A DNA stretch of 64,000 bases from Strix aluco (GCF_031877795.1 NC_133935.1:49003330-49067329), one strand, 5' to 3'. Positions 25,701-49,825 are shown, numbered from the stretch's first letter. The notes: generated by a model not told the origin, from the letters alone. Translations and numbers: made by a program.

Positions 25701-28700
25701 AGTGAAAAGGTAGTTTAGGTAGTTTAGTTCTGCAGGTGACCAGTGTAGGTGCTCCTTTTTATTAGGAAAGAAATCTATTCCTCAGCAGGACTTTTACAGA
25801 GAGTGGTATTTTTTATTCTCTCACTGTCAAATAAATAAAGTTTAACTAACTCAGTTTAAAAATTAATACAACTGACCTAAATACCCTCTCTACTCTTGTA
25901 CTGACCTGTCAGAGTGAAAAAGGAAGAAAACATTTGCACAGCCTGGACCTGCAGGTACAGGGAGAAGAGAATACATTCTGTGTTTTGAGGCAGATTTTTT
26001 GCTCTACACCCAGAGTGTAGACAGCAGTGCAAGGGACACAGCCATCCAGTGTTACTTTGGTCTTCTGTACAAGTGGGAAAAACACACACAGGACAACATC
26101 CTCATTATCTGGCTTAGGTTTTTCTAATTCACATATGTGTAGGTGTGTGCATGCTGTATGTGTGTTAAATATTATCACTGTTTCCACCTGAAATACAATA
26201 GAAGAATTGTTTTATTTTGTCCTATGAAAATTCCAGTGCTGTCAGAAAGGAAACTAAAGTCTGTCTTCTTAATGCTTGAGAAGATTTGCAGGTGGTCATC
26301 TTGCCTGTTTCCTGAAGACAAGGGTGTGCCACGGATCTTAAGTATGGGGAGACTGGGGATGTGGAAGTGTCTTTAGGCAAAACAGTAATGGGAATGTCTT
26401 CTCTCTTTTTAAGGTACAATAAGAACGGAGAAGATCTGAACAGAAATTTTCCTGATGCCTTTGAAAATAACAACGCTAGCATTCAGCCAGAGACTCAAGC
26501 AGTAATGAACTGGATAAAAAATGAAACGTTTGTTCTTTCAGCAAACTTGCATGGGGGTGCCCTGGTTGCCAGTTACACCTTTGATAATGGTAACTCAGGT
26601 AAGCTCGTAACAAACTCCTCCACAGCTGATTTGGCTTAGGAATATTAGCTGAACCAAAGCAAAATTTATAAGGATTTCTGCAAGGTTTTTCCAGCTTTTT
26701 AGCTGGGATGGACAGACTCTGATATACCCCATCAAAATTCACTGCCTGACATGGCTATTTGGGAGAAGTTTAACCTGTACATAGGTCAGCACTGTATGTT
26801 ACACCAGTAGTGAGAGTTAACGTGATGGCTATCTTTATTCTGCAGTTACCGGCTCTTTGAAAGGCTATAGCAGGTCTCCAGATGATGATGTCTTTATTCA
26901 TCTGGCAAAAACCTATTCTTTCAACCATGCCAGCATGTACAAAGGGATGGGGTGTGACAGCAGACAGACCTTTCCGGAAGGCATTACCAACGGCTATTCT
27001 TGGTACCAGCTGGAAGGTAAGAATGTCAGTGGTAGTTTTTTCAGCTGCTTCAGGTATTATGTTCTTACTTTCTCCTGCCATCTGTGATGATGAAAGGGCT
27101 GTGATGTTGCCCAGAGTAGCAAGCTGATGGGGGGAGTAAGCCAATACATTTACACCGATTCTCTGAGCAGGACCAGGATGTTTGCAGGCTCCCCCAGTCA
27201 GCAGTTGCACAAGTGGATGAGACAGTCTCTGCTGTCTGGCTGCTGCTGTGCCCTTTCCTAAGGCCCGCATAGCTGTATAGATTACATACACATGCACGCA
27301 CTGGTGTAGCACCAAGGTCTTGTCCTTTCAGAAAGAAAACCAATCTTCTGTTTGTGTATCATCCATTTTTTTAACATTTGATCACTGAAATAAATGTTTT
27401 CATTACTGTTTGTGTAGCCAAATAGAATATGGGTCCTGCGTACTGTGACACACTGCGTGTTGCTTCCACAGTCTGAATTCAAATTCTTAAAAGGCTCTTA
27501 GGATGGCTTTGGCAGTGGCAAACTCTGTGCCGGCCTGTGAATTTATCTGCCCCTATTTAGTTGGGAGTGCTTGATTTAATTTAAGTCAAAGACCCACCCT
27601 TCTTCAGCCATAATAGTCATCATTCCCGAAATGCCACTGTGCTTTAGAAAACAACACTCTACATGTAACTAGAGTAATTAAGTTGGTTTTCCGCAGGAGG
27701 CAGTAAATACAGGTGTGGCATTGAGGAATAATTTATCTGATTTAGTTTTCTTACAGGTGTGATGCAAGTACCAACATTTTAACTCTCCTGTTTTTCTTCT
27801 AGCTTGAACTGAGTGCTTCTTTGCAACTGAATGCTGTTTGTTCTATTTCACTTTTAAGGTGGAATGCAAGATTACAACTACGTTTGGGGACAATGTTTTG
27901 AAATTACATTGGAGCTGTCATGCTGTAAATATCCTCCAGCAGACCAGCTGGAAAAGTTCTGGAGAGACAACAAAGCTGCTCTGATTGAATACATAAAACA
28001 AGTACATCTAGGTGGGTATGCGAGCGGGGAAGGGAGCTAAAACTGAGGCCAGGCCGGTGGGCAAGGTCGGAACTCTTCAGGAGCCTGGGTCAGTGTCAGA
28101 GCTTGCAGGGGAAGAGCTCTGGCGGGAACTTTGGAGCTATCTCTTCTGAACAGCAAGTGCTGCAAGGCTCGGGATGGGTACAGGAGGAGAGCCCTGTACC
28201 CCCCTCAGAGACTCCGCTTTCCTGAGCAACCTTGGGGGAGTCATTTATTTCAGAGGTCTCTAAATGTCTGTGTGTATGCGTACACAACATTTCATGGGTC
28301 TTTGTTGCTTGGGTTTTGTGTTTTTACAAGGCTATTCTCAGTGTAATCTTGACTTCACAGTTAGAAGACAGCTGCTGCTTAGTGAAGCAGCGGTACTTCA
28401 CAATGAGTTGATTTGCACAAATCTGTTGCTTATCTTGTGTTTTGTTGCCCAGAAAGTCTGACTGCTGTTTTATCTTTGCTTAATGTCGGTGCTGCCTTGA
28501 AGGTGGTGTGTGAGAATTTAGGGAAACTACTTCATAAGCAGACATTGTTGGTATTCTGCTATTGGGAAGTACTAGGTAAGAGTCGGACTTATTTTAAAAT
28601 TTAAAAAAAAAAGGTGAAAAACCCCAAACCAGTACTGAAGATTGAGGCCCTTCAGTAAAAGACACATACAATAAGTATATATGATGCTTTCAGCAAATGA

Positions 28701-30065
28701 GATTAAGAAGCAGAGATTAGTGCTGCTTTCTAACTTAACGTGAGGGTAAACTATTAACAACAGCAAAGGATTTTCTATTTCAGTTCCCTTCAGTAAGATA
28801 GAAGTGACTTGTGATGGTATTAGACGTGCTTGAAATCAGTGAAATATCCTTGGAGTGCATCCAGCAACAAATAGTCTGACTTTCCCGGTAGAGGCTCACT
28901 GCAGTTACAGGTTGTGATCTTCCTCTCCCTTTTTCATAGGTGTGAAGGGTCAAGTTACTGATAGGAATGGGAATCCTATTCCCAATGCCATCGTGGAAGC
29001 CAAAGGAAGGCCTCATGTCTGCCCCTACAGAACAAATGAACACGGGGAGTACTTTCTTCTCCTTCTGCCTGGGACATATGTGATCAACGTAAGTGTGTGA
29101 CCTTAGGAAATCATTGTCTCGAATTGCATGAGTTCCTGAGCACAGTGAGACCAACAAGCTGACCTTGCTCACGTCATATACAGGAGCTATAAAGACTCTT
29201 CAGCATATTTAAAAGAAAATATCTTAAAACGTGAGTCAGCAGAAAGGAAGTTTTTTGATAGAGTAAGATCTTGGGTCCCCAGAACGTCTAGAGATAAGCA
29301 CTCATCTGACCCGGGTGGTGGAGCCAGCTGGGATGAGCGTCTGGACCACGGCAACAGTAGCTTGAGGTGTTGGAAACAAACCACAGAGCTGCTTGAAGGG
29401 TGAGGAGGTGGAGGCTGGGATCCATGTAGCCCCAGGCAGTGACGGGCTGACAGCGCCATCAGTGACAGTTATTTCCTTGGGTGGAAGCAGCTTCTCTGCG
29501 GAGGTTGTCAGTAGCTGGTATTTAGAGCATCTGTGCGGCGTAGGCTCTGCCCACCGCCAGCCAAGGGCTTCTGTGTAAGCAGAATGGCAGGATTCCCTCG
29601 CTCGTACAGCAGGTGGTGCCCCCCCATTATAAATATTCTATTACTGGTTCTGTCTCGGGTTTTGGGGGGTTTAGTCTTACTGCTATGATGTGAGAACTTT
29701 TTTTTCATTCTGTGTTCTCCAAGTTTTTCCTATATGCTGAGAGTGTAAATAACCACCTTAGACAATGATTTGTTTCGCAGCTGAACTCAACATTTCAAAC
29801 CTAGTAAGAAAACTTCAATGTTTGCTCCTAGGCTACTGTACCAGGATTTAAATCGATGCTGAAGACAGTGGAAATACCTGACAATACCGGTAACTTCAGT
29901 GCTTTGAAACAAGACTTTTCTTTCTCAGAAGTCTCTATCAGATCACGAGCTGCTTCATGTCCCAAAACTCCCCTCTACCAAGACCTCGAACGGGCTTCAG
30001 CTGCCACAAAACCAACTCTACATATCTTGGTTTTAATGACCGTTATGCTTGTCATTTTCAAATAA
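16642..30065 (+). CDS. CPM: CPM, carboxypeptidase M (3' seven coding exons; 5' end outside or unrecognised)
   Basis: CPM is a GPI-anchored, zinc-dependent metallocarboxypeptidase of the CPE/CPN (M14B) subfamily that removes C-terminal Arg or Lys from peptides at the cell surface. Joined exons are 16642-16739, 24765-24937, 26414-26598, 26846-27016, 27859-28011, 28940-29088 and 29832-30065. All have AG/GT borders and compatible phases, and they give 387 residues plus TAA. Visible in partial numbering (1 = the Gly split at the first acceptor) are zinc ligands His30 and Glu33 (HGDE), zinc ligand His137 (NLHGG), the NRNF substrate motif near 100-103 and catalytic Glu228 (ITLEL). A transthyretin-like domain follows from about 261, and a hydrophobic GPI tail after SAATKP ends the protein. 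N-glycosylation sequons include NNT, NAS, NET, NAT and NFS. Human CPM has 443 residues as I recall it, so about 55 N-terminal residues (signal peptide and start of the catalytic domain) are missing here. No frameshift or missing catalytic residue is seen. Confidence 0.96.
20540..20581. repeat. A-rich (GAAAAAA)n tract
   Basis: A12, then GAAAAAAGAAAAAAG units, then A14. It is possibly the tail of an old retroposed sequence, but no body was recognised. Confidence 0.85.
22875..22894. repeat. C20 homopolymer
   Basis: Twenty consecutive C, with further C-rich sequence on both sides. The length is liable to sequencing error and slippage. Confidence 0.9.
24115..24159. repeat. Compound (TA)n(TG)n microsatellite
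   Basis: Two blocks of TA repeats, each followed by TG repeats, form a 45-bp alternating purine-pyrimidine tract. It is likely polymorphic and can adopt Z-DNA. Confidence 0.9.
24765..24937 (+). CDS. CPM: CPM exon: TVGRE to CYYTRG, catalytic domain
   Basis: This 173-bp exon starts in phase 0 after TATGCAG and ends two bases into an Arg codon before GTAAGG. It encodes 57 full codons, including [10 protein letters not shown] directly after HGDE and the MNPDGFE motif of the active-site region. The NNT triplet is an N-glycosylation sequon. Confidence 0.95.
24938..26413 (+). other. CPM: CPM intron, nothing further recognised
   Basis: 1.5-kb intron, GTAAGG to TTTTTAAG. Open frames in it are short and unrelated to the family. 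Confidence 0.85.
26414..26598 (+). CDS. CPM: CPM exon: NRNF substrate motif and third zinc ligand
   Basis: This 185-bp exon follows TTTTTAAG and ends with one base of a Val codon before GTAAGC. It encodes [10 protein letters not shown], equivalent to the Asn-Arg substrate-carboxylate site of carboxypeptidases, and [13 protein letters not shown], whose His is the third zinc ligand. NAS and NET sequons are present. Confidence 0.95.
26846..27016 (+). CDS. CPM: CPM exon: PDDDVF to NGYSWYQLE
   Basis: This 171-bp exon begins two bases into the split Val codon after TGCAG and ends with one base of a Gly codon before GTAAGA. It encodes the family blocks SPDDDVF and GITNGYSWY. It lies only 247 bp after the previous exon, so splicing is needed to keep frame. 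Confidence 0.94.
27017..27858 (+). other. CPM: CPM intron, nothing further recognised
   Basis: 842-bp intron, GTAAGA to CTTTTAAG. The long antisense open frame across 26770-27315 shadows the exon and is not supported. Confidence 0.85.
27859..28011 (+). CDS. CPM: CPM exon: catalytic glutamate region
   Basis: This 153-bp exon follows CTTTTAAG and ends before GTGGGT. It encodes GMQDYNY, then [14 protein letters not shown], in which the Glu of TLEL is the general base equivalent to Glu270 of pancreatic carboxypeptidase A. The exon ends at the junction to the transthyretin-like domain (EYIKQVHL). Confidence 0.95.
28012..28939 (+). other. CPM: CPM intron, nothing further recognised
   Basis: 928-bp intron, GTGGGT to TTTTCATAG. 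Confidence 0.85.
28940..29088 (+). CDS. CPM: CPM exon: transthyretin-like domain
   Basis: This 149-bp exon follows TTTTCATAG and ends in phase 0 at ATC AAC before GTAAGT. It encodes [20 protein letters not shown] and a [18 protein letters not shown] segment, the beta-sandwich domain that follows the catalytic domain in CPM, CPE and CPN. The terminal Asn forms an NAT sequon across the splice junction. Confidence 0.95.
29089..29831 (+). other. CPM: CPM last intron, nothing further recognised
   Basis: 743-bp intron, GTAAGT to GCTCCTAG. The middle is relatively GC-rich, without coding homology. Confidence 0.85.
29832..30065 (+). CDS. CPM: CPM terminal coding exon with GPI-attachment signal
   Basis: This 234-bp coding part starts after GCTCCTAG and ends at TAA (30063-30065). 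It encodes the end of the transthyretin-like domain, an NFSA sequon and a Ser/Pro-rich linker. SAATKP then precedes a hydrophobic C-terminal segment ending IFK, the layout expected for GPI transamidation. The stop codon lies inside an AATAAA hexamer (30061-30066). Confidence 0.95.
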   Translation, partial: ATVPGFKSMLKTVEIPDNTGNFSALKQDFSFSEVSIRSRAASCPKTPLYQDLERASAATKPTLHILVLMTVMLVIFK

Positions 30066-30066
30066 A
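30061..30066 (+). terminator. AATAAA overlapping the CPM stop codon
   Basis: The hexamer is made from the last Lys codon, the TAA stop and the next base. If it were used, the 3' UTR would be only about 10-30 nt. The downstream sequence is not clearly GU-rich, so the signal at 30464 is the better candidate. Confidence 0.35.
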
Positions 30067-30463
30067 GTCAGGAATGACGTGACAGGGGCAAGGCACAATC
30101 TTCTGCACAAATGTGGCTTTTCAGACAAGGAATTGCATATGCCAAAGAATGTATGGTTTTTTTATAAACTAAATTCTCAGATTTACAATATGTTTATTGT
30201 ATTTTGTAAAATACTGGCTTGACAATCAAGTGTTTTGATTATAATAGACTATCGTATTTTTCTACGTAAGTATTTTACTCTAAAGAAATTCTGTACACCC
30301 TATGTGGAAATAACTAGAATTTTGATGCAGAAAGTACAAATACATTCTGAAGAATTTGCCCAAGTTCAAAGAAGTCTAGGATTACATTGCAAATGTTTCA
30401 TGTTGAACCAACAGCTCATGTGCCATGTAACTGTAAGCCATTAGCTCAACCCTAATTTCTCAG

Positions 30464-30469
30464 AATAAA
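30464..30469 (+). terminator. Main candidate CPM poly(A) signal
   Basis: AATAAA lies about 400 nt after the stop codon. Within 40 nt it is followed by a GU/U-rich stretch (GGTGTTTTTATGGATGTTC), the usual downstream element. Cleavage would fall near 30485. Confidence 0.6.
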
Positions 30470-30499
30470 GCCACTGCTGTAACTGAGGAATGGTGTTTT

Positions 30500-31684
30500 T
30501 ATGGATGTTCTTTCTTACCTGGGCACCTGAGACTGCTCAGGGCTGGAGTAAGGTAAAGACCAGTAACACAGACACGTTGTAAGACAGGAAAAGGGAAATG
30601 AAGTGTAAATATGTGCTGACAGGCCGTGTTGCTGGAAGCTCAGTGATAACCTGTGGCATCAGGCAAAAGAGCGACTTGAGTCTCTGAAAACAGTGTTTGG
30701 TATGGAACAGAACTGCATACACTTTCAGAATTTTGTAATCTGAATAGTTTCAGCAAGGGCTTTAGAGTGTTTGTTTCACAGCCCCACTGCTTGGCTGTTT
30801 GGAGCATGTCTGACATGTGCCAGCAGCTGGCCGTACACGCAGCAAGGCGCAAACTGCCTCCTGATACAGAGGCTGGTTTTGGTGACAGCTGAGCTACCCC
30901 TGTTCCCCTGGCTGGGCTGTGCTATGTGCAGGAGGAGGAAGTTCCTCTCGCCTGGCAAGTCATTTTCAGGGACCTCTGAAGCTGTCCAATAAACACAAAA
31001 TTTGTCAAGAAAAGCCAGTTGGTACCATCTCCTGTGTTTCTTTTAAAGCATTATCTGCCAGTAATTTTCTTAAGCGATTTCAAAAGTAACCAGAAGAGAT
31101 TATCTTTGGAAACATCTTTTCCTGTATACAATAAATAAGGAAAAACACAGGAATGCAGTTAATTTTTTGATGCCTTTTTAAACACACCACCTTTACTGAG
31201 ACAGCACCTGTGCCTGTCACACCAAGCCCCGCCACCTGGGCTGGGAGCTGGGGCCCTGCTCCTGTGCTTCCGCACAGCAGGTGAAGTTGTAAATGCACTT
31301 CAGAAAATGAAAGAGCGATGCCGATTTGGAACGAGGGCTGTGTGCGCACAGTCCTGGTTTATGAATGTTTTCATAATCTGTTTGAATTTTGTACCTTTTT
31401 CTCCCCCTCTTAACTGCTGTGGCTTGTCTACCAGTCAGAGTATGTAATTACCCACTACTCCCACCACTGATACTTGGTTCTGATTCTGTCACTTACAGCA
31501 GGAAGAAGTAGGGAGCCCTTGAGTTGAAAATCCCCCAAAAGCATGAAATCTGGGAGAAGCCAGCAGTCCAGGAGCTGAGGGTAGAAAGAGCCTGTGCGCT
31601 GGCTCACAGAATTAAAAATGGGTATGGAAACCATGTAGCAGAACTTGTAACAATCAAGTCATTGACATGAAAAAAGAACAGGAA
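30500..31684. other. Short convergent intergenic gap between CPM and MDM2
   Basis: No coding pattern is seen between the best CPM poly(A) signal and the proposed MDM2 distal end, and open frames here are short and unrelated. The alternative CPM poly(A) signal at 30988 lies inside the gap. Terminators of both genes must act within this interval. Confidence 0.5.
30988..30993 (+). terminator. Alternative distal CPM poly(A) signal
   Basis: AATAAA is followed about 40 nt later by CCTGTGTTTCTTTT. It would lengthen the CPM 3' UTR to about 0.95 kb, leaving about 0.7 kb before the proposed MDM2 distal end. Confidence 0.3.
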
Positions 31685-31702
31685 GGAATATATAAACAAA
31701 TC

Positions 31703-31708
31703 TTTATT
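31703..31708 (-). terminator. Distal MDM2 poly(A) signal
   Basis: TTTATT on the + strand reads AATAAA on the - strand. Downstream in the gene's sense the sequence is U/GU-rich (TTTGTTTATATATTCC, then a run of T), as expected for a cleavage site near 31685. Confidence 0.45.
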
Positions 31709-32189
31709 TAAAGCTTTTAAATGCAACATAGTATTTCGTTTCCTCAGAAAAGGAAAAACTGAAAACTGAAAGACAAATGCAGTACACATGAAAGTTATTC
31801 TCATCAGTGGATCTATACTCTGCTCAAATTGCACAGATATTTGTATTTTAATGGTTACTGATTGTGGTAGTACGTGTGCACACCGTGACAAGTTCTTGAA
31901 AGCGTGGTCATCTAGGAGTAGTGGCAAAATTGCATAGCTATTTAAATTCACTATAAACCAGTCTGTTCTACCATCATTCCAGCTACATGTAGTCAGACAA
32001 GGTAAGTCTCTGCTTTTGGAAAAGCTATTTGGTATTGTTTTAGGTATTATGTATCATCATGTTGACGGCCGTTAGTTTAGCTCAAAACCAAGAACTGTCC
32101 TTTAAATCAGGCTCTTAAGTTAAAGGAGCATCTACTCAGAAGGGGACACAACACCTTTTTAAGTATCACCAACAAATTTTACATGTGGA

Positions 32190-32219
32190 ATATATATATA
32201 TATATACACACACACACAG
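32190..32219. repeat. (TA)n(CA)n microsatellite
   Basis: Eight TA units run into seven CA units inside the proposed MDM2 3' UTR, where they would be transcribed as UG/UA repeats. Confidence 0.85.
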
Positions 32220-35200
32220 AGACACATTACAGAGAGGCATTCACCTGAAGCTTTCAGTGCAGCTGTGCTAAACTAAAACAAAAAAGCAGCACAGTTAAAA
32301 GCAACAATTTTTCATGTTCAGTAAGTGCAATCCATGGTTAAAAGATACCTTAAGCCCAGGTTTCGGGGTGGGGGCAGGGTGGTGTTTTTTGCTTTACATT
32401 GCTTGCACAACCTTTAAATGACAAGTAACTCAAAGCTTTGACTCAGGTATGGATGAGCTGGAAAGGTCCGTTCGCGGGGTGGGCAACCCCCAGGCACAGA
32501 CCCACTCCCGCCAGCCAGGAGAGCTGATGCTCTAGCGAAGCGCTGGCCAACGGGAGCTGGGGCCCTGCGCCCCAGAGTACAACCCTGCTCCGTAATGCGC
32601 TTTGTTAGGTAGGTACAGGGGTGACCCTACAGCCGCCCAAGGCCTACATCCGCCCGCCGGCACTGCGAACGACCCACAGCAGCCAAGAGAGCCCCGACAG
32701 GGCTGAACGCTGCCCTCCTGCGCCTCCCCTGCGCTTCTTGGGCGCTCCTTCCCACAGGGAAGCACCACAACAGCAACTGCCCCTTTTCAGGCTGAGTGTT
32801 GCACACAGAATGTCGGATCTTCCTGGGATAACTGCTGCCCCACCACACATGTGGCAAGTTAACATGCTGAGTAAGTTACCTGCTGTAAAACGATAAACAC
32901 TACTTCTAGAGTTACACCCCAACACAACAGCAGCTTTAGATTAAGATGGGGAAGAAAAATTCTTCACCCCTAATCTTATTTATTCCTTTCAGTCTATTTA
33001 GTTTCATTATGCTTCTAATAATTTTCTAAACTTTATAAGAACACAACTTTCTGCAACAATTATTCTTTTTGATGCAGAACTGTTTTTCCCTCATATTAAG
33101 TCTTTAAGGGGAAAAATCAGCCTGAAGTCTTGCATGTGGCTTCATACCCACACAGACATTTAAGAGACAGCAACATTTAAACAAATTTACAGCAATCACA
33201 ATTCAGCGATAAAAACTGTACCATGCTGCTAGAATAAATGTAACACTTTTCATCAATTAAAATTTTGTAGTACTTTTACCCTTTCTAAATCCACCTGCTA
33301 ACTGAAGCAGAGCCACAGGCCCCTGCGCAGACAGCACAGCACGCATTTCTTCCAGTGGGCTCGTTAGTAACACTAAAACAACACTCAAGGGGCACTGCTC
33401 CACAAAAAGCATCATCTTTGCAGTGGGAATGTTCAATATAATCAGCAATCCAGCTACATCTGTTTCAGCTGCGCAAGTTTTTTGAAGGACAAAAGCAGCA
33501 GACTTCATAACTAATGTATCTTAAGTGAAGACTCAATATTAAAGGTTCTCAAATATAATATTCAACACTTCTAGGCTTTTTAAGAAATGTCAGACACTGA
33601 AAAAAGCAATTTTGCCACGTGCCTCAAGTACTTCACTTTGCACTTCGCTTCCTTGGGTCAAGAGTTGAATTTCAATACTAATAAATAGCTACATAGTGAA
33701 AAAGTCTTAATCAAAAAGTGGGTTTATTGTGCTTTATAAAAAAAGAATAAAAGCAAGTTCTTGTAGCATTTGTACATAACAATTGTCTACCTGAAGTACA
33801 CGAAGGAACAAAGACAACTACTGAATATTGTGTACTGGCACATTTTGTCAGCATCTGGCCACCCCTTCAGCTTTCTTGGTCACGCGTGCAAAGGCAAAAG
33901 CAATTACCACCCACTGCAAATTAACTGTGAAATCTCCCCTCCCGTCCCCCCAGCTTCCAGAGCATCACCTCTGCTGTAACCAGCACAACGAAGCGGTCAG
34001 TCAGCTTCTTGGCTGTTGCACTCGGGGATGCAGAAGCATTCCAAAGGAAAACAAACACCATCAAAATATTTTCACTTTGCTAATGTTGCACCAGCCGTGT
34101 CCACCTCTGTTTAATAAACGTTGTTCAGGTTCAATGCAGAAGGTGTTTTAAGGGAAGAAAAAAAGAAAACAAAGCCATAAATCTTCCTATGCCCCTCTTC
34201 ATCTGAATATAATCTGAATATTTATTTTAATGCTACAATTTCTTAAATACTCTTCTTGTGGTGATTAAGTATGCATATTTATGTATCTACACATGTACCA
34301 ATAGACTAATTCAATAAATTAAATCTCAAACCACTAACTGTAAACACAAGAATATTTACAAACTGCAATAAATTAAAAACGTGTATGATAATATATAAGG
34401 ATCTCAAAGACCTCACCAAGTAAAGAACAACGGCCAACTTCTGTGCTAAGATTCTGCTGACTTTTGTGCTGCTACTCAAGGCCAGAAAGAACAGGGTGAT
34501 GATAAACACCAGGCTGGTCACCCCCCACTCCCACACACCCAAAGATTTCAGCCTTTCAGGCCGCAGCACCAGGGTCACAGCGCCACATACACACCCCCAG
34601 GCGTGCGCTTGCCTGCCAGTGTCTCCTACAGGAACTGGAATAGGCACCGATACTCATCACTCCCTCATTTGTAAGGCATGCTTTGGGGGGAAAAAACCCC
34701 AAACAAACACACACTAAAGTTTTACAGGAAGTTACCATGAATAATATTAAGCCAGAAAATATAATTAAAAGTAGATTCATGCTGACACAGTAGTTTGGCC
34801 ATAGATGCAGAAATCAAAATTACCCATGTCCTCAGCTTTGTATGGAGCACAGGGTATTTCCAGGGCTATTCTCCCTCCACAGCAGAAGACATGCTAGGGA
34901 AGTACAATTTTAGATCATAAAAGGGAAAATTCATTACACTGTACGCTCTCAGTTTATCTTTTGCTAAAACAGAAAGTGTTACTGTGAGATTGTTTTTGAA
35001 GAAAAATCCCAAAGCTGAGTGACTGTGAACAGCAAAGCTGATCGCTCCGACCATACGTGCCTTTTTGAGAGCCAAGTATTTTTTTTAAACACGGAGATCA
35101 CTCAAGGGGACTGACTGGAAGAGAATGCCAAGAGTGGGATGGCACAATTTGTCCCAGCAGGAACTAGGCAGGAACAGCTGCTCCCCCGAACGGCAGTTAC

Positions 35201-37074
35201 ACAGCCATCCCAGTGACTGTAGGGAAGGCATCACCCTGAAAAAGGGCAAGACACAGGAGACAACGCCATGGACGAAGCTTTTTAAGTACAGTCCCTGTGT
35301 TATCAACGCTTCTCCCCAATATAAACGTCTACAGTTCTCAGCTGCAGATTCCAGAGCGTGAAACGAGCGCTGTTTGGTTCTGACCTGCAGGTGCAATGGA
35401 AGAGCCTCTGCCAAGCTTCACTGCACTTATGTTTATCAAATCAAAAATTAAGAAAAATAGGAAGCAGTGTAAATTAAGGCAGGTAGCCACCTATCGGAAG
35501 CATCCCTACTTGAAAAGTTTAAATATCTACCCAAAGGACTTCTCTATCTCAGGCTGAAGGATTATCAAATCCCATGAAACACATGAAAGTTTCCTGCTGA
35601 CTAAAGAATTTCAAGAACTTCCAGCTACCTGCTCCCACTTCACAAAATTGCAAGGGGCAAGAAATTTGCAAGTAAGAAGCTGAAGAAACATATACAAATG
35701 GGTTTTTTTGTTTAGTTAAAATTAATTATGGTAAAACTTCAGAGATACCAGTATCTTTTAGTAGTATTTTTCAAACATTGGCTCAAATGTACAAACAAAA
35801 CATGACTGAAGCTGGTAATTCAGTCTTTACCTATGACAGTATTTCTTTGCGGGCAAGTATCAACCAAGGGCTTACCAAGTCCCTCCTGAACAGCGCTATG
35901 TCCTTTTCCTAGGTACTTCCTTGTCTCCCAGGTGTCTGCAGCCCTGGTTTACAGAGGAACTATTTCAGCTCTGACATGAAGGTAGTTATAGCAGTGAAAG
36001 TCTCTGTGCTAGCACGCAGGTGTCAGCAGTTTTGTACTGGTGGTGGTAAGGAAGCTGTCTAGCCTGCAGGATAGTAATGCAGCACAAGTCCTGCATTTAG
36101 GCTACATCTCCATTCTTGGCACTCCCTGGCTACTTATTTGCCATTGCAACTACCTGTAAAATTAAAAGGTGCTAAAACCATACAATTCCTCTCGTAATCT
36201 AGTTTTCCAAAGGAATAAATACAACTCACCGGTACAGAAACTCTCCATCTGAATGACAGCTCAGGTGAGTAATCTAACCATCCTGAAGATACCTGAGCCT
36301 ACAATAACATATGCCTGCTACCTACTCTGAACACACCACAGAACCGAGTCAGTGAGTAGACTCCTTACAAAAGGAACTGATAACTTTCACAAAGTTTTTG
36401 ACAAAGTACAGTGAGGAAACAAGAGCTAAAAGCAGTAAAGGACAGGTCCAATGAGACCATTTTTGAGTTGGCCAAACACCTTGCAACAGATTTTCAGAAT
36501 TCTTGTGATACAGTGTAAGTTGGGAAAACTCCTGCATGTAAAGAATGTCTACGTCAACTAGAACAACACAGCTTATTTGTTGCTGCAGGTGGAGTTGGAC
36601 GTTTCTTTTCTTACTATTTTTATTCAAGCGAATGTAGTAATCGAGCTGCATGCTATACTGCTGAACTCAAAAACAAGTGCAGAAAAAGAACATGATTGTC
36701 CCCTATTATGGCCTGACTTGACATTACATAGCATCTCCCTTCATTTATCTTGCTTGTTGAAATCTTTTCTCTGCTAAAATAATAATCAGGATAGCGCAGA
36801 CCTCCAAACCCACAAGGCATTTTAAAAGCCAGTTTCTCAGGACATTTAAGAGATAACAGCAAGAATGAACTTGGATCAATCACTTCTCAGGACAGACACA
36901 GCAATGAAGTTTACAACACACACTATAAAAACAAAGACACACAATACCCTTTTCTATTTCCAAAACCTTACGTTATTTTCTATCGCACCTTCCCCAAGCT
37001 CCTGGTAAGATCTCCCCCATAATTTGGTTACTTGGAGGAATTTAGGTTTGGGGAATGAGGGAGACAAGATTCTA

Positions 37075-37089
37075 TTTATTTATTTTATT
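37075..37089 (-). terminator. Proximal MDM2 poly(A) signal cluster
   Basis: On the - strand three overlapping AATAAA hexamers occur within 15 nt (CAATAAAATAAATAAATAG). They lie about 455 nt after the stop codon and would give a short 3' UTR isoform. The downstream element is only moderately GU-rich. Confidence 0.45.
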
Positions 37090-37543
37090 GACTTATTCAG
37101 AGGGTTCTGACTGAGCCTGGTGTCTTCACCAGGCAACAGATACTGGAATCTGGAAAATCTTCCGTCTTCTTAAGAGGAGGAGCTCACATGAACTAACTCT
37201 TCAACATGCATCTCCTCCTGTAATTACTGAATTTGGGTTTTTAATGTATTAATCCAGTAAAACAAACATCACTAACTTGTATGGAACATAAAACACTTGG
37301 AAGAGGCAGGCAGTTTACAGGAATTGGTTGCTTCTATTGAGAGAGATTTAAAATCTTCAAGTTGACTTATGAATACCAGGCTAACCTCTTAACAACTCCA
37401 GTGCATTTATTTCAGCAATTACTTTTCATACCAAATGTAAAGAAACCCAAAATACTAATTTTCCAATAAGCATACAAAAATAGTTTCTTACTCTCTTAAC
37501 CAGTTTATGAATTTCCTTTTGCTGCTTTCCAGTCAACATCCAT

Positions 37544-49825
<12,282 letters not shown>

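Larger units (their letters stand above)
31685..37543 (-). other. MDM2: Probable MDM2 3' untranslated region (long form)
   Basis: From the stop codon to a good distal poly(A) signal there are about 5.9 kb without an intron-exon pattern or coding sequence. As I recall, human MDM2 also has a 3' UTR of more than 5 kb. A GC-rich block lies at 32460-32800, a TA/CA dinucleotide repeat at 32190-32219 and AT-rich stretches elsewhere. No conserved reading frame was found. The extent is inferred from poly(A) signals only. Confidence 0.5.

Noticed and set aside
26770..27315. 181-codon antisense open frame
   Set aside because: It shadows a CPM coding exon and its intron. The conserved protein is on the other strand.
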